Shown: one piece after another, positions 46,014 through 56,583 of the stretch
Layout: the number at the start of each line of letters is the position of its first letter
Numbering within the stretch: the stretch's first letter is position 1
NCBI GenBank assembly: GCA_963556495.2
Contig: OY747713.1
Location: 32,949,961 to 33,013,960, forward strand
Direction of reading: 5' to 3'
Origin: Valencia hispanica
Taxonomy: Eukaryota > Chordata > Actinopteri > Cyprinodontiformes > Valenciidae
Length of the DNA stretch: 64,000 bases
Notes under the pieces: generated by a model
Told to the model about the DNA's origin: nothing
Databases searched by the model: none
Seen by the model: only the letters and a program-made list of their open reading frames with translations
Translations under genes and position numbers: made by a program

Positions 46014-46975
46014 GTGGAGGGGGCAAGTGTTAGGCCTGAAAGTGTCCCCCATGAGACTGATTTTGATGATTTGGAGTCTGTATACCACAACGTTTGTGAG
46101 GAACGACAGCGCGGACGTCGACCCATTCTTCAGAACACCCACAAGCTACGACAGCATGATGAACTGTTCTATGAACATGTGACCCTGGGTGGCAAAGTGT
46201 CAGTTAAAGCGATGCTTGATTGTGGCTCTATGGCCTGCACAATCAGCACTAATTTGATTCCCAAACTTTTGCATCATGATGTGCTCCAGAATGCTACTCC
46301 GCAACCCACTGATGTTGTCCTTATTGGTTGTGGTGGTTCAAGGTAAATTCCGTCAGGTGTGTGTGAGACATTGTAGTGGAGATGTATGGCTGCAAGGTTG
46401 TAGTGCCTATGCTGGTGGTTTCTGGACAGAGTGAGGACCTGATTGTAGGGAGCAACCTTATAAGGTTCCTGGTTGATCATTTGAGGGAAAAAGGAGATTT
46501 AAGACAGGGCTGCAGCAAGAGACTGAAGGGCGGAGAACTCTCTGATAAAAATCTGTTGAGTTCAATGTTAGGTGTGATAGTTCCACAGCATGTTGGTGGT
46601 AAGATTGGGACTGTTAAGTTAAAGAAAGCCCTAACATTAGAACCTTTGATGGAGCACCTAGTCTGGGGCAGGATGCAGCCTATGACTAGTGGGGAGGTAG
46701 ACAGTGTTGTGGGGATTGAACTCACAGGAGTAAGGTCAAGGCCGAGGTCAGTTATGGCTGGAAGAACTGTGGCACATGTGAACAGGGATGGGTGGCTCCC
46801 TGTTAAAGTGTTAAACCCCTTTGACAAGCCAATGATCCTGAAGCGGAACAGTTTGTTGGCTGATGTGTTTCTCTGTGCAGCAGTGGAGAGCTTCAATCCC
46901 ACTGGCTCCTACTGCAACAGAACTTACAGCTGCTGGTTACTGACTCAGCTGGGTGCTATGATGAGCAGAGTCTAG
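46014..46975 (+). pseudogene. gypsy aspartic protease region
   Basis: The first part (46014-46346) ends with the protease active-site region: ELFYEHVTLGGKVSVKAML, DCGSMACTIS (in place of the usual D-S/T-G) and VLIGCGG. A frameshift between 46345 and 46376 leads to the second part, with MYGCKVVVPMLVVSGQSEDL and IVGSNLIRFLVDHL, the typical I-V/L-G-x-N/D segment at the end of the protease domain, and then a linker. Retrotransposon proteases dimerise and cleave Gag-Pol. The cysteine after the aspartate is unusual for the motif and may be a family trait or mutation. The linker is cut off by the inserted solo LTR at 47032. Confidence 0.75.
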
Positions 46976-47031
46976 TCACTGATTCCTCCACCCTGCCTGA
47001 TCATCCGCCTCTACAGGAAGTCACCAGTTAC

Positions 47032-47416
47032 TGTTGGAGTTTTCCATTTATATTAATGTGCTTTTTAAATGTTTTTTATCTAACCAGTTCAACATAGCGA
47101 GACATGAAGTTGTTTTTAAGCGTTGGATGTGTTTTATGGTCAAACTATTTCAGGAAAAGTGATAAGAAAGTAGCAACTCATTTTACTTAGTCTGCCTCGC
47201 TCCTGATTGGTTGAACTCATGTATCTTGATCTCCTTCTCATGAAGCCGTTGTAATAAAAAGAACTGCGAGGAGCTAGTTCTTCAGAACTTGGGACGATAC
47301 ACGGTCAGTTTGTTCTGTTTTCTGATTAACCCAGTTTTCCTCTGCAGAGTCAAAAATACTCCATCTCTCCGTCTCCTGTGTGTGATTCTTTTTAGGTAAT
47401 CTGAATTTACCTAACA
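47032..47416 (+). mobile_element. Solo LTR of another family inside gypsy pol, 5-bp TSD
   Basis: It begins TGTTGGAG and ends ACCTAACA, with GTTAC at 47027-47031 and again at 47417-47421. It contains AATAAA at 47253-47258 in the last third. Removing it and one GTTAC rejoins the linker between protease and RT. Length 385 bp. No internal region remains. It differs from the 782-bp solo LTR at 41566. Confidence 0.88.
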
Positions 47417-47433
47417 GTTACCCTTTAGGGGCT

Positions 47434-49070
47434 GTGCTGCAAAAGCTAGGACTGTCTGATATTGACTCATGTGAAGTTTCATCAGCTAGCAAAGAGAAAC
47501 TGGTTGGTCTCATAGCCCAGTTTGAGACCATCTTTTCGAGAGACAAGCTAGACTGTGGCAAGGCTCAAGGTTTCCTCCAGAGAATTCGAGTTGTGGATGA
47601 AAACCGTTTCGGTTGCCATGCCGTCATGTGCCACCGACTCAATATGAAAAACTAAGACTGGCTTTGAATGAGATGGAGGAACGGGAAATAATCCGGAAGT
47701 CTTGCAGCGAGTTTGCATCACCGTTGGTCCTAGTTTGAAGGAGTCTGGTGATTTAAGAATATGTAATGACTTTCGCTGGCTTAACGCTAGGACTGTCAAA
47801 GACGCTCACCCACTTCCACATCAAGCTGATGCACTTGCAGCTTCGGGGGGAAACAGATTTTTCTCTACCATGGACTTGACTTCCGGTTATTATAATGTGG
47901 AGATGCACGAGCAGGACAGCAAATGCACAGCGTTCACATCACCATTTGGGTTATATGAGTATAATCGCATGCCACAGTGATTATGTAGCAGTCCGGTGAC
48001 TTTTATGAGGATGATGTTGGGCATTTTTGGGGATCAGAACTTCCTTAGTGTACTGTGTTATCTTGACGATGTCCTGGTCTTTGCGCCCACAGAAGAAATG
48101 GCACTGGAGCGCTTGCATATGGTGTTCCAGAGACTTCAGACACACAATCTGAAGTTAGCGCCAACGAAGTGCCATTTTCTGTGACAGTCTGTAAAATTAT
48201 TGGGACATATTGTTAGTGCTGATGGAATAAGGTCAGACCCTGACAAGATAGCAACCATTACATCCCTTACAGAGGCTGATCTCATGGAGGTGGGCTCTAG
48301 TGTTCCATCCAAACAGAGGATTCGCTCGTACTTAGGAATGGTGATGTTTTACCAACAATTTATTGAGAACTGCTCATCCATTGCAAAACCTCTGTTCCGG
48401 CTGACTTCTGGGGATAAGGGCCCTCGCGGTCCAGGAAGGAAGCGTCGCCTTGTTCATACACAGCTGTGTGAGGAGGATTGGACTGATGACTGCAGGACTG
48501 CTTTCGGCAAGTTGAAGCAGGCTTTGTTAGATAGAGTGCTCCTGGCCCATCCAAAATTTGAGGAGCCGTTTCTGCTCTCTGTGGAGGCTTCCAGCAGTGG
48601 CCTTGGTGCTGTGTTGTCGCAGGTTCCTGCTGGTGCTACTACTTCAAGGCCGATCGCCTTTGCCACTAGGACACTTAGCCATGCACAGTCCAAGTACCCG
48701 GCACATAGGCTGGAGTTCTTTGCCTTAAAGTGGGCTGTGTGCGATAAGTTTCATCACTGGCTGAGGGGTCATCGGTTTACAGTGTGGACAGACAACAACC
48801 CTCTCACGTACATACTCTCTAAGCCAAGATTGGACACATGTGAGCAGAGGTGGATTGCAAAGCTAGCGCCTTTTTAGTTTGACAAAAAATACATTCCTGG
48901 TCCTAAAAATGTGGTTGCTGATGCACTAAGCAGGGAGCCCTTTGTGCAGCTCAGGGCTTCTAATCGCTTGATAAGGGTCCCGTATGAGGAACTTTTGGGG
49001 GAGGCGGAGGCAGTTGCCAGGGTTGGAGTTCAGGTGGACTGTACACTCAACCGATCAGGCACCAGGCGAT
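47434..49070 (+). pseudogene. gypsy reverse transcriptase and RNase H
   Basis: RT begins after the inserted LTR. Visible blocks are RICNDFRWLNARTVKDAHPL, FFSTMDLTSGYYNVEMHE (first aspartate), FTSPFGLYEYNRMPQ and the catalytic YLDD at 48059-48070. The thumb/connection region HIVSADGIRSDPDKI follows. RNase H shows LLSVEASSSGLGAVLSQ (with E in the usual first-D position), TRTLSHAQSKYPAHRLEF and FTVWTDNNPLTYI. Disruptions are a frameshift at about 47655-47700, TGA at 47978-47980 and TGA at 48182-48184. TAG at 48875-48877 lies just before the FDKKYIPGPKNVVADALSR segment, the normal end of RNase H. The enzyme pair makes cDNA in the particle. This copy cannot. Confidence 0.9.
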
Positions 49071-49103
49071 GACTAGCCAATCATTTCACAGTTCTCAGCT
49101 GTT

Positions 49104-50535
49104 GTGCAGGCTGGGAAGATGACCTCTTCTGAGGTTGAAGCTGCCTTCCAGAGCCATAGGGAACACGAGTCCAGGGTGTGGCCACATGCTCTTCTCCTGC
49201 CTCAATTCTCTCAGACTGTGGTTACATCAATCTGGTCTGACTCTGAAATCTTCTCACGAGATGACCTAGTGGGACACCAGCGACGTGATGATGTGCTAGG
49301 CCGGGTGATCTTCTATGTGGAAAGGGGGCGGTGACCGTCGAGGAGGGAGCGAGCCAAAGAAGCGACTAGTGCGACAAGACTCCTGAAGGCTTGGGTCAAG
49401 TTGACTGTGAGAGATGGTTTACTGTTTTGAGTCTCTAAGAATCCTGTCACAAAGACAAAGACCTACCTGTATGTTGTCCCGGCAGCCCTACGTCCTGCTG
49501 TGCTGAGGGGTGTCCATGATGAAGCGGGTCACCAAGGCCAACAACGGACGCTTTATCTGGCCAGACAGAGATTTCACTGGCCTGGTGGCGGAGTATGTAC
49601 GGTGCTGTAGGAGGTGCGTCATTAGCAAATCACCTGAGCCAGAGGCTAGAGCACCTTTGGAGGACATCAGAACATCTGAGCCCCTTGAACTGGTCTGCAT
49701 AGACTTTTGGTCTGCGGAGGTCTCAGCAAACAATTAGGTAGATGTACTTGTGGTCACAGACCATTTTACAAAGATGGCTCAGGCCTTTTTGTCTCCCAAC
49801 CAGTCAGCTAAGGCAGTGGCACACCAAATCTGTCATAACTACTTCTGCAAAGCATTCTGCTTTCCAAAGCGCTTGCACTCTGATCAGGGAGCTAATTTCG
49901 AGAGTGCGCTCATTGCCGAACTGTTGAGTGTTGCAGGTGTCTTGAAGTCTCACACGACCCCATACCATCCGATGGGAAATGGCTCCTGCGAGAGGATGAA
50001 CCGCACGTTGGGCAATATGATCCATGCGTTACCCCGAAGAAAAAAAGGGAAGGTGGCCTGATGCACTGAAAGCTCTCACGTTTGCGTACAACTGTACGGT
50101 CCATGAGACAACCGACTATGCACCATTTCTGTTGAAGTTTGGCAGAGTGCCGAGACTTCCAATTGATGTGATCTTTGGCTCTGTTATTGATCACCATGAT
50201 ATCCCAGACTATGATCGATATGTTCAGACACTGAGGAGGGACCTGAAAGAGGCCATGGATAAAGCACAGGAGACGGCGCGCAAAAATTTGAAGCGACACA
50301 CAGACCTCTACAATAGAAAGGTGCGGGGTGCCCCAGTAGTTATTGGTGACCGTGTTCTTTTAGCTAACAAAAGGGGACGAGGAAAAAGAAAACTGGCCGA
50401 CCGCTGGGAAAGTATACAGTCGTCGATAAAAATGATGAGAGTCACACCTTCAAGCTTCTGAATGTTTCCAAAGGGCAGATGAAAGTTTTGCATCGCAATC
50501 TGATAATGCCAGTGAACTTCCTCCCTCTCTGAGAT
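49104..50535 (+). pseudogene. gypsy integrase
   Basis: The N-terminal HHCC zinc region reads HDEAGHQGQQRTLYLARQRF, then after a frameshift VAEYVRCCRRCVISKSPEPE. The catalytic core has ELVCIDFWSAEV (first D), a TAG at 49735-49737, DVLVVTDHFTKMAQAF, LHSDQGANFES (second D) and TTPYHPMGNGSCERMNRTL (catalytic E), so the DD35E triad is still readable. A frameshift at the A-run near 50036-50047 leads to ALTFAYNCTVHETTDYAPF, RRDLKEAMDKAQETARKNL and GDRVLLANKRGRGKRKLADR, the C-terminal DNA-binding region. A further shift near 50410 precedes the end. Integrase inserts the cDNA into chromosomes. No chromodomain was seen. Confidence 0.88.
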
Positions 50536-51069
50536 GCTTTTCAGGATGACAAAGAGGAGCTTTCTGATTCTCAATCAATGATGGTGGACCGTGACGGGGA
50601 AGCGGCCTGCAATTTGTCTGTGACTTCGGCTGAATGTAGGACAAGAGCTTGGGTGTCCGACTTGCCATCTGAGGTGTCCAGTTAATCGCTGATGACTGAG
50701 GTTGTTCAACAGGGAGGCAACGTTGTGGAACATCAGCTTGCTTCTGGCAATGTTCCCACGGTTGACGCTAATGTGCAAGAAGACTCCGAGTGTGGGGATC
50801 TTCAATCTAACCTGCTCATGTCTATTGACACAGGTACATGCTCCCCTGTTTTAGAGTGTGCAGCAGCTGCTGACTGTGATCCAGACTCTGAACCGACTGT
50901 TGAGGGCCATGTCTCAAATAAACCTCTGTTGCCCACTGTTGACCCAACTGTTGTTAAAGGTGTGGGAGAAACACATGTTAGATCGAGGGTGGGTAGGTTA
51001 TTGAAGCCTGTTTCTAGGTTGATCAAAATGATGCATCGAAGAACTGAGAGGTTGAATATCGTTGAATAA
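50536..51069 (+). pseudogene. C-terminal tail of gypsy pol
   Basis: After the integrase C-terminus a low-complexity acidic region follows (from 50692 in an open frame of 125 codons) that ends with HVRSRVGRLLKPVSRLIKMM and a short basic tail. This basic ending is typical for pol of some fish gypsy elements. No envelope-like gene, signal peptide or membrane segment was seen between it and the 3' LTR. Confidence 0.6.
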
Positions 51070-51160
51070 GTTGAGGTTTGTGTTTTATTGTGCTTGAAAT
51101 AAGAATTGGGTATTCAAAATCAGGAAGGATCTTTTGATTTTGAATTTTCTGTCTCAGGAT

Positions 51161-51496
51161 GAGCTGTGTGTGAGGAGCCATTTGCACTGACCCGACACTG
51201 TTATGTTTCTACTCAGGTACATCATTTGTTATCTTGTTCTGTATTTGTGCATTTAATAAAATAAGTGGCGGCAGTAATCACTGCCAGTCTGTAATGACTA
51301 CACCAGAGTGTGCTGTATGGAGCTGTGTGTGAGGAGCCATTTGCACTGAACCGACACTGTTATGGTTCTACTCAGGAAATAAATTGCCACTGACCAGCCA
51401 AAAAATTCCTTGTCTTCCATTAACACCAACACAACGCAGAGTCGAGGGGTTTATTTGGGCAGACATATAATAGCAATGAAGCAGAAACCGGTTACA
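51161..51496 (+). repeat. 3' LTR of the gypsy element, lacking its first half
   Basis: It matches 43983-44315 of the 5' LTR almost base for base. By eye there are five substitutions and an extra GTT in 'cactgttatg'. It ends GGTTACA followed by CTGG. The first 342 bp of the 5' LTR (43641-43982) have no counterpart here. It is preceded by internal sequence 'tctgtctcaggat'. A U3 deletion after or during insertion is the simplest explanation. Confidence 0.85.
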
Positions 51497-51500
51497 CTGG

Positions 51501-51871
51501 CATCAGTAAGCATGGAGACAGCGACAACCTGCTACACCAATAAGCAGGAGGACCATTTAGTGTCCACAATACAGTTTTCAAAAAAGAATTTTTATAAGTG
51601 TAACAACATCCTTTTACTGTAAACTGAAGCACATGATGTGCCAAGTAAAAAATGCACACAGAGAGCACAGACCTCTGCGAAGCACCTCACGCCCCCCACT
51701 CCCCCAGATTGCGATTCACAGGATCTCTATACATGATCACCCCCAAAATGTAATCTTTAGGTCCATTACCACTATAGGAACTTCAGGGTAATTGAAACAG
51801 ATCTTTTTCTGACGGGGTAATCTGTCGGCCTGCTCCTCTCAGATACCGTGTTTCCAAACACAATCGGCCCT
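51501..51871. other. Unassigned 0.37 kb
   Basis: Nothing recognised between the gypsy element and the next MITE. Confidence 0.5.
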
Positions 51872-51875
51872 TTAA

Positions 51876-52599
51876 CCCCTCCTTTCCACCGAACGCGTAA
51901 GCGGGACTTTACAGGAGCAGCATGTTTCACTTGCATTTTCTGCTGCTTGGCCCTTTCCACCGGGTGCGTATGAGGCGCATAGCAGCACGGAAGCAGCTGT
52001 CACCGAGAGAGCACGAAATCACGCGAGATTAGCAAAATCACACGTGGTTTCGTCAGTAAACACAACAACCATAGATATGAATAAACGTCTATAACAACAA
52101 TAACCAGGAAAAGACAACAACATGGCTCCAAAAGGTTGGTGTTTTATGTTATGTCCGTTTTATATCCGCCAATAAGTTTATGTTATGTCAGGGAATATCC
52201 AAAATCGCTCATTTGTGTGATGACACACAAATGAGACCCTCCTGTGAGGTACTGACTTCTCACTGGGTCGCACAGGTAGTGACCTTTTTTTAATTAAAGC
52301 AACCGCAAAGCAGCACGTTTTTTTTATTTTTAAAATTTCCGGTGCCGAGCCGTATATTTCCTGTCTTCCCTTATCCAAAATGTCGAAATTTACGTGTTTC
52401 AGAGGCGTACCGCGTAGAAAATAGGACTGCCGCTTATATTTAGAAAAGTGCTGTGACATGACGCTTCTGAGACGCGGCAGACTCATGCTGCTTTCACCTC
52501 CGGTGGAAAGGGTTCTATTGACTACAGTGGTGGCTATCAGCTGCGTATGACGTGCTGCTCCTGTAACGTGCTGCTTACACGTCCGGTGGAAAGGAGGGG
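51876..52599. mobile_element. TTAA/TTAG-flanked nonautonomous element with 'CTTTCCACCG' repeats
   Basis: The left end CCCCTCCTTTCCACCGAACG and the complement of the right end CCCCTCCTTTCCACCGGACG form an inverted repeat that stays similar for about 50 bp, including 'caggagcagca'. A second internal pair of 'ccctttccaccgg' motifs lies about 75-80 bp inside each end. The flanks are TTAA (51872-51875) and TTAG (52600-52603), so a TTAA target with one change is likely, although a TA target is also possible. There is no coding capacity. A related end occurs at 42593. Confidence 0.75.
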
Positions 52600-52603
52600 T
52601 TAG

Positions 52604-53182
52604 GAATCAACTAAAGACATCCGCATATCACAACAGTTTCAGCAGCGAGTAGCGTCACTGATCAGAGCCAAAAGGCACCCACAGCACCAGAAATAACAAA
52701 AGATCGACATGGTAAAAAACAGGGCTTGTTGCTGCATTTCTGTTTGCTGTTGTTATAAACTACTATGCCAGCAACTCTTCTAGTTTTTACAAAGCCGGTT
52801 GGTTTGCGACATCTTCCATAAATCATCCAAAGTTATTTTGCTAAAAGACAGACAGATGCCAGCATGAGCTCCTTGGCAGAGGTGATAAATTGATGAGATA
52901 AATATTCCATCAAAGTAAAACTGTTTCAATGTTGCAGTTCCCCCGTTCTACCACTAGATTCTGTGAGTATGATCAGAGATGTTCTTATATTTAGGAACAT
53001 TTCTATGCACAAGTACAACAAGATGGTAAATACCACATTATTCTTAAAATTGTTCGTATGCAGGAAATGTTCAAAAATATGTGCATAAGTATGGTTGATA
53101 GATGAGGGCCCAGGTTCAAAAGAGACACACTTTCTGGGTGGCGTTTGCTTCATAGAAAGGTGACCACTGTTGCTGCTTCTTC
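52604..53182. other. Unassigned 0.58 kb
   Basis: Nothing recognised. Confidence 0.5.
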
Positions 53183-53186
53183 TTAA

Positions 53187-53669
53187 AGGGGCTATATGCA
53201 ATTTTCTGAAATTTAAACTCGCGATTGACCCCATGTGGCCAAAAACGGAACTGTTCTTCCTTTCTACTCGCTCTCACAGCGCGCGCTCGTGCGCCGGTCG
53301 CTCTCAATTTTCTATCTTTTTCGGGCACTTTTTAGTCTTATGTGGAGTTACTGTTGGTGTCAAAGTTCTCCTGGGTCTCTTCTGTGTATTCGCACAATCC
53401 ATTTAACTGCTTGCGAGTTCTGACTACACTGGTAGTGGCAGTGTGATCTGAAACATTTAACATGAACGCGCTTGACGTCACATCCGCAGACAGCGCGGGA
53501 AAATCGGACCCAACAGAAAATAGAAAAAATTGGATACAGGCTTATAGGTGCACCCACTGTGAGTTGACAAGGTGTCAGTATGCTCATCAGGAGATGTTTG
53601 AGTCATAAATGGTCAAATAAAAAGGCTATTGTTATGTTTATTTTGGGGAAGAAGTTGCATATAGCCTCT
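53187..53669. mobile_element. TTAA-flanked MITE, 483 bp
   Basis: The left end AGGGGCTATATGCAATTTTC and the complement of the right end AGAGGCTATATGCAACTTCT are inverted repeats, with perfect TTAA on both sides (53183-53186 and 53670-53673). The interior is CG-rich in the middle and holds a TGACGTCA site near 53471-53478. It is noncoding. TTAA targets indicate piggyBac or Kolobok; the AGGGG start resembles the ends of 11881-15209 only in its first bases. Confidence 0.85.
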
Positions 53670-53673
53670 TTAA

Positions 53674-55891
53674 CATGTCTACAAAAACTATTACCAGCTT
53701 TAGTACAAAAACAAACAAAGTAAATAAACAAAAAAAAAATTAACTAAAGGAGCCTAATTTGGTCCCCGGCTGCTGGTCCAATACTGGGTGGTTCATTCTA
53801 TTGCAGAAAGTTTAAGCCTCTGGAGTTAAGGACATAGATCAAATGGTTAATATCCATATTTTTTGTTTTTTTGCAATGAACCTGTTGATAAGCAACTACA
53901 GCTTTAAAACAGCAAGACCTGCAAGGGAAAATAAGGTGAGTGTGCGCAATAAAATCCAGAATAAAGACTATTACTGTAATATTGAGCTGTCTGGTAAATA
54001 AAATAAAATTGCTAAGGTGTCCATTTGTCTACGTCATCTCTTTTGCAATCTTTCTTTCCCTACTTCATTTCAACATTAAATGTATTGTCTGTTTCTATTA
54101 ATAAGCAAGTCATCACTATGAGAAAATCGGCTTTAATCTACTCCCACTGGTGAGGTGAAGCTAAACAGGCCAACTATGCACGTGGGTTAATTTGGAGTGA
54201 AGTGTAAGAATACTCTGTGGAAAGAAAAGGAAAAAATGCTATGCTCAGTCTGCGCTCAGGTGTGAACAAAGAAGTCATGCAAACACAGTTGTGTAGGCGT
54301 GCACAATCTTGTCTTTGTGTTCATTTCTTTTGAAGAAGAGTTGTATTCCCATAGAAACTACAAAAAAGAGCTAAATTTTTTTTTATAAAATAAATACATT
54401 TCTTCTTGTTTACTTCTTTGTTACCATCTCATGGATCTAGCAACTGGTAGATGACTTATTAAAATGTCCTGCTAACAGGGAGCTTTGAAACAGGGATGAA
54501 ACATTATTTATGACTTTCATCTTCAAAACTGGAAACGTTAAGGCGTTTGGATCTGTTCTTGGAGCCCAGCAAGTCTCTTGCAGAGTACAAAAGTTAACAT
54601 AAAAGAGATATAAATGTGTAATTGGGGATGCAGGTCACAACACAGGGTTTTATGTGTAGATCAAGTATCCATTTAACCTAGAATTATCTGGATTCCAATT
54701 CTGACTGCAGTGTAAGTGAGAAAAATAAATGAGTGGAGATTTGAAAAACGAATTCATGGGTGGTGAAAAATGTAGCAGAATGAGTGATTATGATCCGAAC
54801 CTAGAGAATCTGCTCACAACTGGTATAAACATAGATAAACAGATGTGTTTCCTCCTCACCACCTAAACACCCCTTTGGACATTCACAAAGAAAAAAATGT
54901 GCCATATTGAACTATTAAAAGAATAACTTTGGTCACTAATTTCTTAAACCTAACCCTTAAGGGACCCGCACACAGAGACAAGATGGGAGGTGCATCCTAA
55001 TTTATTGATGATCAGAACTCAAGTATACAAGGGAACAGACTGAGCAACCACAGAGAATCTGACTGAGAAAAGGTAAGTTATTTTGCTGAGGAACTTGATC
55101 AGTGGAATGTGGAGTTATTGAACAAGTGTGAGACAGCTGGGAAGAGTAGGGAGCTAAGACACTGAGGGGATGAATTGGCTAGTTTAGGGAACACAGAAAT
55201 CAATAAAACAGAATTGCAAGCCTGAGAATACACAAATACTTAAAATATGACACACTGTGAGATCCAGGGTGTCATATGGCCCCTGGGTTCATTAAATGTC
55301 CCACTCTTGTCTGTAAAAGTAAATTAATGTTGCATTTTTATTTTGAAAAAAATATTTAGGCAGTAGGGCATTAAATAAAATAATTTATGAACTGAAAACA
55401 GGCCTAGGAGTGGTGGGGGGCTGATAATGTAGAGAGCCAGCCGAATATTCCTCATATGGGTAGCTATTATAACATCCTCCTGTGTGCACCAATGTCAGCT
55501 CATGGTAAGCAACAAGACTGATACAGAATCCAAACGTTTTAACAAAACATGGACCTCTAAGCAGGACCTAAATGTTATATGGTATCATCATCACAGTATT
55601 AGGTTGCACACTGATATCATTGCAAAGATTTGTTTGTAAGGTAATCTTTGCTGTCAAACTGTCTCACTGTCTTTAAATATGCTGAAGTGAAATGCTACCT
55701 ACAATGCTCTTCGTATTTGCAGGGGAGAAGCAGTTGTGAACATATATACCGCAGTTTTACGTTGAAGCAAAGCTCTTCAAAGTAGTCATCAAGATAGCTA
55801 AAACTTGTTCTCTAAAATATAAAAACATATGGAATTGTAATACTTTGGCTGAAAACTGCAATTAAAATATCAATTATAATGAACCCATATT
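53674..55891. other. Unassigned 2.2 kb
   Basis: AT-rich. A stretch at about 54960-55285 has LTR-like character ('gatccagggtgtcata' at one end), but no pair of termini was found. Confidence 0.4.
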
Positions 55892-55902
55892 TGTTTAACT
55901 CA

Positions 55903-56572
55903 GGGGCTGCACAGTGGCGCAGTTGGTAGCGCTGTTGTCTTGCAGCAAGAAAGTCCTGTATTCAAATCCCGGCCTGGGGTCTTTTTGCATGGAGTTTCTA
56001 TGTCTCCCTGTGCATGTGTGGGTTCCCTCCCGGTACTCCGGCTTCCTTCCACACTTCAAAAACATGACTGTTAGCTTGTCAAAAGTGCAAGAACTATACT
56101 CTCAGACTCCTCCTCTCAACATCTATTTAGCCTCCTGCACCCAGGAAGAAGATACAGGTGTTTAAAAACCAGGACCAACAGACAAAAAAGCATCTTACAT
56201 TGGAGCCATAATAAGTTTAAACTTAATGAACTATTGTTTACTGTCTTTTTAGATTTTGCACTTGTATTGTATTACTTGTATTTATTTCTTTAAATTGTTT
56301 TTTTCGCACCAGTCAGAGAGGCAATTCAATTTTGTTGTACACGGGTTTGTGAAATGACAATAAAGGCTATTCTATTCTATTCTATTCTATCAATTGGTCT
56401 TTCTAATATGCCCTTAGGTATGAGTATGTGTGTGCATGGTTGTTTGTCCTGTGTGTCTCTGTGTTGCCCTGCAATGGACTGGGGATCAGTCCAGGGTTTA
56501 CCCCGCCTTTCACCCGATGATTGTCCCCTCAACCCTGCGTAGGATAGACAGACTAGATAATGGATGGATGGA
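55903..56572 (+). mobile_element. tRNA-headed SINE with 11-bp TSD, split by a LINE end
   Basis: TGTTTAACTCA flanks the unit at 55892-55902 and 56573-56583. The head reads 'ggggctgcacagtggcgcag' with an A-box-like 'tggcgcagttgg' and, about 35 bp later, a degraded B box ('gtattcaaatccc'), the internal RNA polymerase III promoter of tRNA-derived SINEs. The body has 'ctttttgcatggagtttcta' and 'ctcccggtactccggcttcc'. The 3' module ends with 'gtccagggtttaccccgcct' and a (GGAT)n tail. A LINE 3' end at 56080-56391 interrupts the body between 'catgactgttag' and 'aattggtctttct'. Confidence 0.85.
56080..56391 (+). mobile_element. LINE 3' end inside the SINE, (TCTAT)n tail
   Basis: It carries 'tttaaaaaccaggaccaaca' and 'attcaattttgttgtacac', then 'aatgacaataaaggctattc' and four to five units of TCTAT at 56372-56391. 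This is the 3' UTR and tail of a non-LTR retrotransposon, possibly of the Rex1/CR1 group. No RT is included. TCAA or a similar short word occurs at both junctions. Confidence 0.65.
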
Positions 56573-56583
56573 TGTTTAACTCA

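Larger units (their letters stand above)
43641..51496 (+). mobile_element. Ty3/gypsy LTR retrotransposon, nearly complete, disabled
   Basis: Order: LTR (43641-44315), primer-binding site, gag with two CCHC knuckles, protease, RT-RNase H, integrase, a C-terminal tail, and a shortened LTR (51161-51496). CTGG flanks both ends (43637-43640 and 51497-51500), and the outer termini TGTAAC and GTTACA are inverted. RT precedes integrase, the Ty3/gypsy order. The coding region carries many stops and frameshifts and a solo LTR of another family (47032-47416). The shared 333-bp LTR part differs by only about five substitutions and one 3-bp gap by eye. Confidence 0.9.

Noticed and set aside
55903..55975. 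tRNA-like A and B boxes as a functional tRNA gene
   Set aside because: The B box is degraded and the sequence continues into a SINE body with a TSD. It is a SINE head.
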